Positions 31,976 to 44,932 of a DNA stretch of 64,000 bases are shown here, piece by piece; the first letter of the stretch is position 1, and each line of letters opens with the position of its first letter. The position numbers and the translations under genes were made by a program. Under the pieces are notes generated by a model. The model did not search any database, had not been told where the DNA came from, and saw nothing but the letters and a program-made list of their open reading frames with translations. This DNA is from Fomes fomentarius (taxonomy: Eukaryota > Basidiomycota > Agaricomycetes > Polyporales > Polyporaceae): the NCBI GenBank assembly GCA_022606135.1, contig JABYQN010000013.1, positions 62,001 through 126,000 of the forward strand, in the 5' to 3' direction.

Positions 31976-34068
31976 CTACGCGGTCTGCACACGCTCGCGC
32001 TCGATGATGCTCGCAACGTCTGCGTGGCGCGGGGTGATCTCGCACTTGAACGTCGGCGGGCTCCTGCATTACAAATACACACATCAGCCTCATGACCAAA
32101 CGAGGTAGAGTACGAGTGCGGCAGGAGTAGTGGATCGAGGAACGTACGCGACGAGTCCACCATCGATCATATCATGCGAGTCGGGCGTGATGTCGTTCCC
32201 GTGCTCGTCCTTCGCCTTGCGGAAGCTGAATGCCCACAGGAGGCACGCGATGTCGATGAACAGCGACTGGTTCGCGAAGTTGTACCCTGCACAAATCCTG
32301 TATGGCGATGAGCACCACCACCTCCGAGGAGGAATTCACGACGTGCAGGGGTTTACGCACCGCCTGCCGAAACCGAAGGTGACATGGCCCATGTTGTGGG
32401 TGTCTGGGGGCGCGATCTCGTTCTTCCCGCTCTCGTCGAGGAACCGCTCCGGTCGGAAGTTGTCGTAGTCGGGGAACACATTAGGGTCGCTACGATTTTC
32501 ACCCGCGTCGAAATTCAAGAGTTCAGCACAATGGACAAGGACCCATACAAGCTACCCGCACTTACGTGTTCATAGCCCTATGTCGCGGTCCTCTCCATCA
32601 GCCACCATTCAACCAAGCATGCCTCAAGAGAGACTCAGCAGACGCACCAGATATTCCCAAGCACGATCGCGCCCTTGGGGATAAAGTACCCCTCGTACCA
32701 GTCGTCCTGACTCGTCGCGCGGGGAGTACCCAGCGGGCCGACCGTGCGCCATCGCAGCGTCTCGCGGACACAGGCGCGGATGTACGGCAGATTGTCCCGG
32801 TCGGCGAATGTGGGCGCGCGGTCGCGACCGACGACGGCATCAATCTCGGCCTGGGCGCGCGCCTGCACCTCAGGGTGGAGCACCATGGCGAGCACGAAGA
32901 TGATAAGCTGCCCGGCAGTCTGCGGTTCGCGATAAACGTGGAGATTCACGTCGATCAAGGAATGGAGGAGTAGGTGGTCAGTTAAGATGCCACTGCGTAT
33001 CGACGGGAGGTAAGAATTATCAGACGCACCGTCTCTGCGCCGGCGCCGAACATGTTGCCTGCGAGCCACGCCATCTGCTTCGCCGACAGCCCATGACGGT
33101 CCTTGTTCTCGACGAGGCCGGCAGCGAAGCTCTTCGCGGCCTCGGGGTCGCCCTTCTGCGCCTTCTTGACCGTGTTATCCACGAACTCGATGAACATCGA
33201 CGTATCGCGGTTGTGCCACGTCTCGGCCCAGACCTTCCACGGGACGAGCCCGGTCCAGGAGGGGATGTGCTTGAGGAAGGGGAGGTACTCGACGATGAAG
33301 CGGCCGGGAAGAACGGAGGAGGCGATGCGGCCGGTGTGTTCGTGGATCCGGTGCACGAGCGGGTTGGAGGGCTCGAGTCTGTCCCAGCCGTAAAGCGCGG
33401 ACAAAATAGACGACGCGGCGGACCTGTTATGCAATACACAACAACGAGGACGATGAGCAAGTGTGGCTAAGCGGTTTGGAAATGGCGAGGAGCGAAACGT
33501 ACAGCATTAGGTGCTCCCGCCACTCATGGTGGTCGGCGATAATATCGGCAACGAGTGCGTAGGCTTCTCTCGTCTGGACCTGCTGGTACTTCTTGCAAGC
33601 GGTGAGGCTGAACTCCTCGTGGGACGCGCGGCGCATGCGTCTCCAGAGTTCGCCGTAGCGGGTGAAGACGAGGAAGACGCCTCCAGTGAGTATTTCGCCG
33701 GCCATGATGGACTTTGGGCGGTCGCTGTATATGGTCGAACGACGGTCAAGGAGATCTGCAGCGACTTTGTGGGTGTTCAGGATGATGATCGGGGTTCCAG
33801 CCATGTTGAGGGAGAAGATAGGGCCATATGTGCGTGCCCATTGGGTGTACTGGAGCCAGGCCTTGCCCTTGACGTCCCATATGTTGCCGAGGATGGGAAT
33901 ACCTGGTGGACCGGGAGGAAGCTTGCGGCGGGTGAGGATGCCGCGCACGATAAGGTTAAGGACATAAATGACGGCGAGGCCTGCTAGTGCTGCGACGATA
34001 GAAGACACGGAGACAAGGTTGCGTACATGAGGCACAGAAGAAACGGAAAAGGGGGCTTTGGGATCCAT
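31976..34068 (-). CDS. Cytochrome P450 (cluster P450 no. 1)
   Basis: Exons 34068-33503, 33423-33030, 32919-32648, 32577-32566, 32489-32361, 32297-32148, 32063-31976; 536 aa. Residues about 12-40 form a membrane anchor, followed by the hinge LPPGPPGIPILGN. Also present are the I-helix AGAETT, K-helix ETLR, PERF motif (FRPERF) and heme loop FGFGRRICAG with Cys460 as iron ligand. It is a microsomal monooxygenase using O2 and electrons from P450 reductase. A 12-nt exon (32566-32577) restores the usual NIWAMNTDP. It is divergent from the aldo-keto reductase gene with 720 bp between starts, consistent with shared control. Its closest relative here is the P450 at 36.9-39.3 kb, of the same length and with the same Cys position. 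The likely job is oxidising the product of the terpene synthase at 42 kb; this is inference. An ATG at 34098 is also in frame. Confidence 0.9.
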
Positions 34069-34788
34069 GAGGAGGAAGAATGACGAACACTGGGCCAACT
34101 TCCCCTTCCCGAGGGGCTATATGGCGAACCATCTGAAATGGTGGAGTGAAGAAAGCTGCGTGAGGCAGAGTGAGGATTGGCAAATGCAAAAGATGAATGT
34201 GTCATGGTCAGATACGCGGAAAATGAGGCCACTCTGCGATTGTGGCAGCCTTGATATGTTTGACATCTTGACAGGGCCGGGGTTGTGACTCGGTAAGCAG
34301 CGGTTGAGAGAGGTGTTACTCAATGCGGGAATCGTATGAAATTGCTGACTAATTGAAATCTGTGCCGATGAGATCTGTAGATGGACCCGGCGATGTGGGA
34401 GGATCCAGGACGATGGGTTCGGGACTTGAGTCAGCCGAGGACAAGACGACTGTTTAAGTTCTACAAGGCGCTGTCCTCTGAGAATTCGTAAACTGCTCAG
34501 CTGATCCGCCCTCCTCGATGTTCGTCCAGCGACTCTGCATTCTCCGCTCGGGATTTCCACCATGCGCCAAATTACACTTCTCTCGTCATCCCGCGCTCGC
34601 CGGACAATTCCATCTCTACACTCCCCCGATTTGTGTCACACATTCTCCACCCTCGTCCCAGTAGCCAACCCCTTCTTCCATGCTTCTTCTTCACACCTTA
34701 GAACCTATATATCCTCTTCGCCGACCGCTTCAACAACAGCACCCCAGCTCTTGCATACTACTATCCACACGAGTCCACCTCTTTCACC
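34069..34788. promoter_or_regulatory. Divergent promoter, P450 no. 1 / aldo-keto reductase
   Basis: 720 bp between start codons. TATATAT at 34706-34712 lies 77-83 bp before the reductase ATG. On the minus strand a CATATAG lies about 50 bp before the P450 start. Confidence 0.5.
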
Positions 34789-36141
34789 ATGTTCTTGCCT
34801 GCACCTGAGCCCGCCACTCGCCTCGGCTACTACCGCAAGCTCGCGCCCCGCGCAGCTATCCATGTCTCTCCCATCATTCTCGGCGGTATGAGCATCGGTG
34901 ACAAGTGGAACGACATCGGCATGGGCTCCATGAACAAGGAGTCTTCCTTCAAACTCCTCGACGCCTACTTTCAGGCAGGAGGCAACTTCATCGATACCGC
35001 AAACCAATAGTAAGCGCTCTCTTCCCTCGCAGCTCCGGTATTCAAATATTTGCAATCTGACTGCGCACTTATCTATCACAGCCAGAGCGGCTCTTCCGAA
35101 GAGTTCATCGGCGAGTGGCAGGAGTCGCGCGCCATCCGCGACCAGCTCATCCTTGCTACCAAGTACACGAACAACCCGCATCTCGCTGATACCACCATCG
35201 CCCAGAAGATCAACTACTGCGGCAACAACATCAAGTCCCTCAACCTCTCCGTCGAGTCCAGTCTCAAGCGCCTCCGCACCTCATACCTCGACATCCTCTA
35301 TGTCCACTACTGGGACAACACCACCGACGTCGAGGAGATCATGGACGGTCTCCACAACCTCATCGTCGCAGGCAAGGTCCTCTACCTCGTACGTCCCTCA
35401 ACAACTCTTCTCGCCCTTCCATGCTCACCATCTTGCACTGCCTCGCTCACTCATCTCTAGGGTGTCTCGAACGTCCCCGCCTGGCTCGTCGTGAAAGCCA
35501 ACGCCTACGCCCGCCAACACGGCAAGACGCCGTTCGTGATCTACCAAGCCCCCTGGTCCGTCCTCCAACGCGAGGTCGAGCGCGAAGTGCTCCCGATGTG
35601 CGTGCACGAGGGCCTCGCCATCGCCGCCTTCGGCGTCCTCGGCGGCGGCAAGATCCGCACGGACGCGGAAGAGGAGCGGCGGCGGGCGACGGGCGAGCGC
35701 GGGCGCACCATCATGGGCCCGCAGTGGGAGCGCACGCCGGAAGAACGCGCCGTGTGCGCCGTCCTCGAGCGCATCGCGAAAGAGGTCGGCGCGGAGAGCA
35801 TCACTGCCGTCGCGATCGCGTACATCCAGCACAAGGCGCCGTATGTGTTCCCCATCGTCGGCGGCCGCAAGGTCGAGCACCTCCTGGCCAACGTCGAGGC
35901 GCTCAAGGTCAGCCTCTCGGACGCGCACATCAAGGCGATCGAGGACGCGAAGCCGTTCGTGAAGGGCTACCCGTGGGATATCACTGTACGTGTATCTTTT
36001 AAATTGGGCTGAGGGTTGTGGTGCGTCTCTGACACGACATTTCAGGGTGACTATGGGACGGTACCGTTCCTCATCGCCGCACAGGCCAAGATAGACCCTC
36101 AGCCTCTTCCCGCCACCATCAAGGGCCCGTCGAGCAACTGA
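34789..36141 (+). CDS. Aldo-keto reductase, aryl-alcohol dehydrogenase type
   Basis: Exons 34789-35009, 35082-35388, 35461-35985, 36046-36141; 382 aa, phases agree. It resembles fungal Aad proteins: NADPH-dependent reduction of aldehydes or ketones in a TIM barrel. The catalytic tetrad can be placed: Asp in NFIDTANQ, Tyr in YQSGSSEE, Lys in LATKYT and His in LYVHYWD. The start is the first ATG after the TATA box. Later parts ([25 protein letters not shown], a KxxHL-type cofactor loop) are normal and the length is usual. It lies between two P450 genes of a terpene-synthase neighbourhood, where it could interconvert alcohol and aldehyde intermediates. An independent role in aromatic aldehyde metabolism (lignin breakdown) is the alternative. 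Confidence 0.9.
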
Positions 36142-36907
36142 CTACGCTCCGGTGCATGGAGCTCAGACGCTACGCAGCCTGAGCGGAGTGGACGCTCCAC
36201 CGAGAAATCTGCTGCGCAGTCCCCACGCCATGGCTCGACGCGCAGACGACGACAGTGCTCGCATTGTGTTGCCATGTAGTCAAACTTTCGATACGCTTTC
36301 GCGCACATCACACACCAGCTACGATGCAAGTTCGCATGTAAAATAACTACCACCGCATCTTACAAGTCTCAATCTCATAGAATGCATTCATCACATCAGA
36401 CCACCGTTTTTATGAACGATTCTCGGGACTCAGTACCAAGTCTCATTGGACAATTCGCCTTTCCATGTTGGAAGCCGTCTCGGTGACAAGTCCAAATTCG
36501 GGGAGGTGTTGTGGCCCACCGGAAAACGCGCTTGGACTCAGGGGGGATGAGGAATACTAGTACTGGTGCGAGTTGATCACTTTTCGAGCGTCAACAACAG
36601 AACAGCTTGGAAGAGCGACGCGTGCCCGATGTGCAACCAAGTTTGCGCGATAAGATTGTCTTCGGCAACAATTCATTCAAAGGCGCATACTAGGGGTTCT
36701 CGAGCAGAAAAACTTAAGGAGGAAGATTGAAAGTTCAATATAAAAAAAACCATCACTCCAACGAGTCGTACGCATACAATCAGTTCGATACTGTATTCTC
36801 CGTACAATAAGTACAACGATCCACTGGAACTCTCATGTTCGATAGCTACTTCTTTCCGGCACGAGAATGACGAACGGCCGATATACGCATTGACGTACCA
36901 GAGCGCA
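36142..36907. other. Intergenic between convergent genes
   Basis: Holds the 3' flanks of the reductase and P450 no. 2; no coding frame or repeat recognised. Confidence 0.4.
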
Positions 36908-39279
36908 TCACGCTGAATGCGCGAGCTCTCGCTCGATGATCGCTTTCACCTCCGGGAAGCGGGGCGTCATCTTGCACGGGAACGGCGCAGGGCCACTGAG
37001 GCATGATCACGAATCAGTACACCGCACACTCAAGTGGAGGTGGTAGCAAGTGTAAAAAGACGTACACGACGACTCCTGCATCAACGAGCGCGTTCGGGTC
37101 CGGCGTAATCTCACGACCTTGCCCGTCGACAGCCTTAGATATGTTCATCGCCCACAGGATCGTCGCGAAGTTGATGAAGAGCCCTTGGTTGGCAAAGTTA
37201 AGGCCGACGCAGATCCTGCGTGTGTGTCGCATGTAAACAAACATGACTTGTTCGGTTTCTTTCTGAGCACAGACCCCGCGGAACTCACCTCCTGCCGAAC
37301 CCGAAGGTGACGTGACCCATACCATGCGTATCGGGAGGCGCGACGTCAGTGGTCCCGGTCTCGTCGAGGAAGCGCTCTGGGCGGAAGTTCTCAGAGTCGT
37401 GAAAGATCTCCGGATCGTGGTTCATGCCCCTGGGGTCGACGAAGCATAATGCATAAGGATCCGCATGATGACTTAAGAAGCGTTTGAGTACATACCAGAC
37501 GTTAGGGATGACCATCGTGCCCTTGGGGATGAAGTAGCCTTCGTACCAGTCGTCCTATCACATCATTCAATATTCACGCCTCAACACGGTGGATACGGCC
37601 GTTTGCGACTGACCTCAGTCACTCGCCTGGGGACGGCAAGAGGCCCCACGGGGCGCCAACGGAGGACTTCTTTGACCATGGCACGGACGTACGGCAAGTT
37701 CTTCCGATCGTCGAACGAGGGGAGCCGATCGCGCCCGACGACGGCATCGAGCTCCTTCTGTGCCTTGCGCATCGCATCCGGGAAGAGGAGCATGGCCTGA
37801 ACAAAGTTCATCATCGACCCCGACGTCTAAAACACAAAGACGCATCAGTTGAGTCCGGTTCGCAGCTCTAATAGCAGCGCTACTGCCTGAGTATCAGACG
37901 TACCGTTTCCGCGCCGGCAGAGCTGAAAGAAGGTGCGTGAGCATGTGCCCTCACATTGACATTGATAGACATACAACATGATCCCCGCCAGCCAGGCAGC
38001 TTCCTTCTTTGTCAAGCCATGGCGCTGCTCCGTCTCGACGAGCGACGCCACAAAGCACGTCAGGGACTCGCCCTTCGCCTGCAGGTACCAGGATTAGTTA
38101 GATACGAGCGTGGCGCTGGAGTCAAAGGTACACGTACCATACGGTCGCTGACGCCCCGGTTGAACTCCTCGAACATCTCCGTCTCGCCCTCGTGCCACTC
38201 CAGGCCCTCGCGCTTCCACTTTGCGATCGACGTCGGGAGGTGCTTCATGATTGGCATAATGTCGACGAGGTAGCGACCGGGGACGACTGCGCTGGCGATA
38301 CGGGCGGTGTGCGCGTGGATCCTCTCGATGACGGGCTTGTCCTTGCCGCTGATCCGCGGCCACCCATACACCGCCGTCAGAATGCTCGACGCAGTGGCCC
38401 TGTGCACGCGCCCAAGTCAGTGCACTGTGCGAGGTCATGGCGGAAGCAAGGCAGCAAGGAAGCAAGGAAGAAGACGCACTGCTTGAGACGATCGTCCCAC
38501 GCGTCCGGGGCCGCGATGATGTCGAGGACAGTAAGACCCGCTTCGCGCTCTTGCATCGGCTGGTATTGCTCGGATGCGCGCAAATTGAAGCCTTCATGTC
38601 CCGCGCGACGCATCTTGCGCCACCTATCATGCACAGAAGGGGTCAGAACTGGGCCCATGAGTGAGTGAGAGAGGACGTCGCGTACACTTCGGTGTAGCCG
38701 GAGAAGACCATGAATATCCCGCCGGTGAGGATCTCACTTGCCATCACGAACCGCGGGCGATCGCTATAGAGATTCGAGCGACGGTCTGTGACAGCGTTGG
38801 CAAGAAGCAGGTGGGTGCACGTGTCCGAGATAAGCGTCAGAAAGGTGGACTTTGAAAAGCATGGAGTGCGGGGCGACATACCGAACAGGTCGGCTGTCAC
38901 CTTGTGGCTGTTAACTACAACGACGGGCTGACCAGCCATATTCAGCGAGAAGATGGGTCCTAACAGATTGTGTCAATCGAAGCACGGAAGGGCGGCACGG
39001 CGACTGTGTTTTTTAGGGTCCCTCACCATACTGTTGCTTCCATTCGGTGAACTTGAACCAAGGCATACTGCTTGGAACGTCCAAGACGTTCCCGATGATT
39101 GGCAGTCCAGGCGGTCCCGGAGGCATCTTCCGTCTCCGCAGAGAGGTGGACACGATAGACTTGATCAGCCATACGAGCACTACTGCCGTCAAGGCTACGT
39201 ATACGCGGGGGCCACTGGAGAGAGGCACGGCGAATGCGAGTAGCCTTTCCTTCGCGAGCTGCGTAAATTCAAGGCTCAT
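36908..39279 (-). CDS. Cytochrome P450 (cluster P450 no. 2)
   Basis: Twelve exons: 39279-39027, 38959-38882, 38785-38686, 38623-38480, 38399-38138, 38078-37975, 37922-37904 (19 nt), 37826-37614, 37554-37496, 37429-37289, 37215-37066, 36995-36908. All phases agree; 536 aa. Motifs: membrane anchor (about residues 20-45), MPPGPPGLPIIGN, I-helix SAGAETS, K-helix EVLR, FRPERF and heme loop FGFGRRICVG with Cys460. Length and Cys position equal those of P450 no. 1, and long stretches are alike (YGPIFSLNMAG, LYSDRP, EILTGG), so the two are paralogues. This copy has five more introns. Expected to be an endoplasmic-reticulum monooxygenase; the substrate is inferred to be a sesquiterpene or its oxidised form. 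Confidence 0.9.
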
Positions 39280-41967
39280 CTTGTTGAGCACTGGGAAGAT
39301 AGGTAGATATCGGGTGTCAGTGCGTCTGGGGGGAGGGGGTTTAGTGCTCGCACAGGCTGGCGAGTAGAAGTGCTTGCTTCCCCTACGTCTCATGCGGCGC
39401 CATAACTTTGTAGCGTCTCCGCAAACTCAAAAGGGGGGCTCTCATCATAACACACCGATGATTCCACCCTCACCGACGCAGGGTCAACCGCGCAAATGGC
39501 GTGATTCCAGAGGCCGTGTCCTTGTGAACGTGAACGCACTCAGTGCGGCGTATCTGACATGACTGTCCGTGACAGCCGCAGCTAGCCTGAAAGAATCAAG
39601 ATAGGCGTGCTGCGAGTCTGCGACAATTTGAGATGGATGAGCCTGAATAAGGGATACAATATCAACGGACTGCATAATACGATTGCGAGTCGACGAGACG
39701 CCGTACCTCCGCAGATCATCTTCACAATTTGCAATTCGGGCGATACGATACTCCCATTCCATCACGTTTCGATGTTCGCTCTAGGGCAGAGATAGGATAT
39801 GTGGCGCTCGGGCTCCATATACTACTCCGAATGCGCTGCCAAAGTGAGCATCGCGCCAACGGCCCTGGTATCGCAACGCCTGCGCTGCGTGGAAGAAGCG
39901 CAGAGCAAGAATCGTACCACCGAGAGTCAGAGCACTCGCCGTGTATCTGCCAATGGAAATCCGTCCAAGAGCGGAGCTGCCAGTACGGGCGCGCGCCCAG
40001 CTCGCGCGCAGAGTACTACCCCATCTGTCAGTGTCACTATCGCGACGTATCGTGAGCACCGCGCATAAAGTAACAGAAAAAACAGGAGAAAAGCGCCGGC
40101 CAAGCCACGTACCTCTACCTCCGTACCGACGTCAGGGGCGTTGCTCGTTTGTTGCAAATCCTCAGTAGTGCCGGTTCCCGAATCGAGGGTATCCGTTCTG
40201 TTGGTAACCGGTACGGTTCGCGTCGCTTACTAGTGCCGCGTCAGCGCCTCGGTGAGAGCTTGAGATTGTCGAAACACCGCTTACGTGGAGCTCGAGAGTC
40301 GATAGTTGGAACTTCTAAGTCATCAGATAGTGTTGACCATTGATTCCAAGAAGCAAGTCTTCACTGGTATGCAAGATTCATGAGACAATGGAAAGATATT
40401 GGATCTGAGGCAAAGGCCAAGTATCAAGTCGATTGGGTAGCCTCAGGTTCGAAGTGCAGAGATGATGACGTGATGTGAGAGGCGCCCGCCGCACTCGAAA
40501 CGGCAGTCTAAACGCCCGCGGATAATTGCCGGCATCGCGTCCCTACCGCAGCCGTGGCGTCGGGTTCATCTCTTCATTTCTGACCTTGACTCACCTTGGA
40601 CAGTTGATTGAAAACCTCACACGTCGGCGGTAACATTCTCAGGAAAGCGGAACCAACGCGATAAGGAAAACGGCCTTTCAAATGCCACTGTCACCCATCG
40701 ATGGGAGCGGGCAGAAAACGTACGTGCACGCCATGCGCAATGCTTCCGCCAAGCCCACCGGTGTATGTCGTACGTGAGATGTTACACCTCCTAAACTTCC
40801 ATCTAAAGGTTGAAGGTTCTTGCGTGGGGTCAGGTATCACTGCGATGGACTCGATGTTCATTTCCGAAGCCTACAGGACGATATACTCACCATCCGAAGA
40901 CGTCGGACCTCCCCAATATACGTAGCCGGTTGTTCAACGGCGTGCACCATTATGGGCACTGTACTAGCAATTTCGATAGAGCCAAGCCGTCAACCACGGC
41001 GCCCATTTGCTCAGTTCGCCCCATCTGGTATCTCAGCACCACCACGTAACACAGCTACGCGAATTCCAACTTCACCTTCGACGATTCCCGCGTCAATGTC
41101 ACAAAAAGTAGGGGTACTGATTCTTCTCTTCATCGCGACATGTCTCGTAAGGCCGAGGATCAACGTATTTGCTTCCGTCTCTCTGCCGTCTATTGGATCC
41201 CCTCTGTTTAAGATATATCACCCACCAGTACACTGGACGCCTGAGATAAGGCCTTGGAGGAAGTGGGTCTTTCATCGTCTATTTCTTGATATATACTGCG
41301 GATAGCAAAGCAACATGACTCGAGATACGCAAAAATAGATACACAACACCGCTGGGAACGTGACGGTGCTTCAAGTCAAGGGAGTTAGCACCGGATGCGT
41401 GGAGCGGTTTGTATCGCAAAGGCCCCGAGCGGCGGTCACGAACAGATTCGCCCCCGCTGCCCGCTTTATCCGCATGATTCCTTTGCGCATACATCTGACT
41501 GTTTGACAGGCGCACATAACAATCCCACTTCACAGCCGGCGCCATCCCATTGGTAAAATCGCGCTTCACGGTTGCGTGCGGCACCACACAGGCGGGTTCC
41601 GACTAACGGGCATAGGGACAAGTGTGTCTCCTTCTCTGCATTTGATATGAGAAAACGAGGATCAGGGTGCGTCACGTCGGGTATTTTGCTGTGCGTATCG
41701 TTCGAATCAAGGTTTCTGGTGAGGCATTTCTGAGTCCGCGACCGCTAATTCAACTTGTACAGGCGTCGCTCTGATGATTGGGCAACGAGGAAAGTGAGTG
41801 GTGGGAGAAGACATATATGAAGCGCGTTTTCCGGTCGGGACCGTCCCACTACCACGCAAACCAAAGTCTCGATCCACTTCTCGATTTCTCGAGCCTTAGC
41901 CTTAGCCCTCGTCTTCACCTTCTCCTCACTCCAATTTTCTTGCCTGCTCGAACCGCGCCCTCTCAAT
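39280..41967. other. 2.7-kb intergenic region before the terpene synthase
   Basis: Short frames only (longest about 160 codons at 40820-41305), with no recognisable domain, splice pattern or repeat. A weak TATATGA at 41814-41820 lies about 150 bp before the synthase ATG. It may hold the promoter of P450 no. 2 and of the synthase; otherwise I see nothing. Confidence 0.4.
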
Positions 41968-43242
41968 ATGTCATCTGCATCCCAGTCCACCACCTTCGCC
42001 ACTGCGCCTACGAAGTCCATCGTCGTTCAGACCGAGGACGGGCGCACGCAGAAGTACCTCTACCTGCCGGACACGATGGCCGACTGGCCATGGCCGCGGA
42101 AGATCAACCCGTACTACGAGGAGGTCACCGCCGAGTCGAACGCGTGGTTCAAGACCTTCAAGCCATTCACGCCCGAGTCGCAGTACGCGTACGACAAATG
42201 CGACTTCGGCCGCCTTGCATCCCTCGCGTACCCGGACATATCTCGAGGCGAGTATTGATTCGCTACTCCTTACACAGCCTATCGAGACATTAGCATTGGT
42301 CGCTGACTTGCGCTATGCTTTGTAGAGGCGCTCCGCACCGGCATCGACCTCATGAACGTGTTCTTTGTCGTCGACGAGTACACGGACGTCGAGCCCGCGC
42401 CCGTTGTCCGCGAGATGATCGGGATCGTCATCGACGCGCTGCACAACCCCGACAAGCCCCGCCCCGAGGGGGAGATCATGCTCGGCGAAGTCACCAGGCA
42501 ATTTTGGGCTCGAGGCCGCACGACCGCGACGCCCGAGGCGGCGAAGCACATGGTCGAAGCGTTCACCGACTACCTACTCTCCGTGATCGAGCAAGCCGAA
42601 GACCGCGACAACGACACCATGCGCACCATTGACACCTACCTCCAGAACCGCCGGCAGAACATCGGCGCGCGCCCGTCATACGTCCCGGGCGAGCTGCACC
42701 TGTCGATCCCGGACGAGGCGTTCTACCACCCGGTGCTCAAGGAGCTCGAGTACCTCGTCGCGGACCTCATCATCCTCGACAACGACATCGCGTCGTACAA
42801 CAAGGAGCAGGCGACGGGCGACGACCGGCACAACATCCTCACCATCGCCATGCACCAGTTCCGCTGCGACTTTGACGCGGCGATGGTCTGGGTCGCGAAC
42901 TACCACAAGGAGGTCGAGATGCGGTTCCTCGACGCGCTCAAGCGCGTGCCCTCGTGGGGCCCCAAGGTCGACAAGGACGTCGCGGTGTACATCGAGCACC
43001 TCGCCAACTGGCCCCGCTGCAACGACTCCTGGAACTTCGAGTCCGGCCGGTACTTTGGCAGCAAAGGGCTTGAGTACCAGAAGACCCGTCTCGTGCCGAT
43101 GCTCCCGAAGCGGAAGCAGGACCCGACGCTCCGTCGCGAGCAGGTCGATGTGCCCCTCGTCGACAAGCTCGAGCAGCTTCCCGCCATACTCGAGCATCCC
43201 GCACTCGAGCCCGTGAGCGCTATGGTGGCTGCAGCGGCTTAG
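41968..43242 (+). CDS. Sesquiterpene synthase
   Basis: Exons 41968-42247 and 42326-43242; 398 aa. This class I terpene cyclase would convert farnesyl diphosphate to a sesquiterpene hydrocarbon in the cytosol, using three Mg ions. The metal motifs are intact: DEYTD at residues 110-114 and NDIASYNKE (N246, S250, E254). An Arg-Tyr pair follows in WNFESGRYFG. YLPDTMADWPWPRKINPYYEE and CDF/LMNVFF are typical of basidiomycete synthases. The single intron starts with GC (G|GCGAGT) instead of GT and ends in TTTGTAG. Only this GC-AG choice keeps the frame and gives the expected DISREALRTG joint. Two P450 genes and a reductase lie upstream and a P450 downstream. The sequence recalls the clade with protoilludene synthases, but the product cannot be told. 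Confidence 0.92.
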
Positions 43243-44932
43243 ATTTTCGATTGCATGTGTATTGGACGGTCCAGACGGGCGCAAATTATTCTCTCTCGTA
43301 GTTCGTTCTCGATGTAGATGATTGACTCCTTAGAATCCTTGCACTTGACTTGCCTATCATCGATTAGCTATGTATCGGTTACCTTTAGAGAACGAAGAAG
43401 AAGTCATATCACTTGTACATATTATCATCGAACCCACACCTATTCTCAATCCTATCGTCGTGTCGTCGTGTCATGTCTCGATCCTCACATAATCGAGACT
43501 CAGTCGAATAGACAGAGTGCGAAACCCAGGAATCGTTCAAGCCGACTCAGTGTTACACGTCTCAGAAAGCGGAATTCCGTCCCCATTGAATGCCGTAACT
43601 TTCTCCGCCGGTGCGGTTAATCATTCCGCCTATCAGTTCAGTATGTAATTCTGGATCTATCAGTCCAGATAGACAGTGCGCGCGCGGCGTGTTCTGCCAT
43701 CGCTTGCCACTGTCGGGAGGAATTGAGGTCTAGACACAATATGCCATGTCACTCGAGAGGCTTGGTAGGAACGCTTCCGTCATGAGTAGCGCCGGTACAC
43801 AAGCTGAGCAACAGTACCCCGCCCGACGCGAGTCGGCAGTCGATGTGGGCGGGATGAAGGTCACTCCAAGTTGCCAGCGGGGAAGTAACAGCGGTTCCAC
43901 AGACTGAGATAGGGTCGACTTCGGATTGTCGGGAGAGCACCGCCCGACGAGGCGCGGCTATTCCGCGCACCCATAACATCCGGTGAAGAGCGTTACCCTC
44001 CGAGGTGCAGTCGGAATAAGGTCATAGGCTGATACGGAGCGAGGCGTCGTGCGATTTGTTATTCCTACAAGTGGCTACTATGCTCAATTCGAGGGGGCTC
44101 GGAGCGAAGTGGATTCAGTAGGTTAATCTGTCGTGGGACGTCAAGGCGGAGTTAGAGGGTGGTGAGTATAGACATGCGTGAGAGTGCAGAGATGTCAGGG
44201 TGTGCCAAAGTAATGGTTGGTCAGGGTTATCAGACGATGAGCTCCGAGTCGCACTTTGCTCACATCCCAATCGGGACGGCGCCCAATTCCCTCGGCCAGA
44301 TCTCAGATGAGATAAGAGATCGATATCATCGGGAGGGTTGGAACTCCGCCCCCGATCGAAGACGGACATGGGCGCCTGTGGAGTCCGCAACTCTCGTCCA
44401 ACAGGGCGTAGTCCAAGCTGTATGTTTCACACTTTATCTCATCTGAAATAGCACAATGCAGCTTACAAGTGAGTGAGTGAAACCAATCTTACGTGACGTT
44501 ATCTTTACCGATTGTCGGCCCATTGAAGCTGTCCCCAGTCACTCCTAGGCTCACGTTGGAGCGCACTCAGGCTCCCACCCGCTTGAGACTGTCAACGTTC
44601 GTTTGACATCGCCATCTTTATCTGATTGAGAAACTGCACACTCACAGCACGCCTCTTGGCAGCGGAAAGTGATACGACTCCTGGCGCTCCATATTTTCTT
44701 CTCATCGCTTGTCGTGCACTCTTCGTAGCCGGTCTGTCATCCGCGTTCTACGGTTTGATATCGTCGCGCATAGCCAGGTCTAGATAGGTATAATTGGTAT
44801 CGCACGCCATGTAGGGGCTGACTCCAGTAATCTAGTCGTGCTACCGGAGCTGTCATTTTTGTCACTGATGTAGGGTTATAACCCCGTTCGTAGCTCTTGC
44901 GGAGTCCGAGTGCTTACCCCAACTTCAACACG
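43243..44932. other. Intergenic, terpene synthase to P450 no. 3
   Basis: No coding frame with family features. An open frame at 44159-44446 has no recognisable domain. Confidence 0.4.

Noticed and set aside
35425..35928. Minus-strand open frame opposite the aldo-keto reductase
   Set aside because: Same GC-bias artefact; the plus-strand exon is fully explained by the reductase.
42676..43284. Long minus-strand open frame opposite the terpene synthase
   Set aside because: A shadow of strong third-position G/C bias; no domain, and the plus strand carries the whole synthase.
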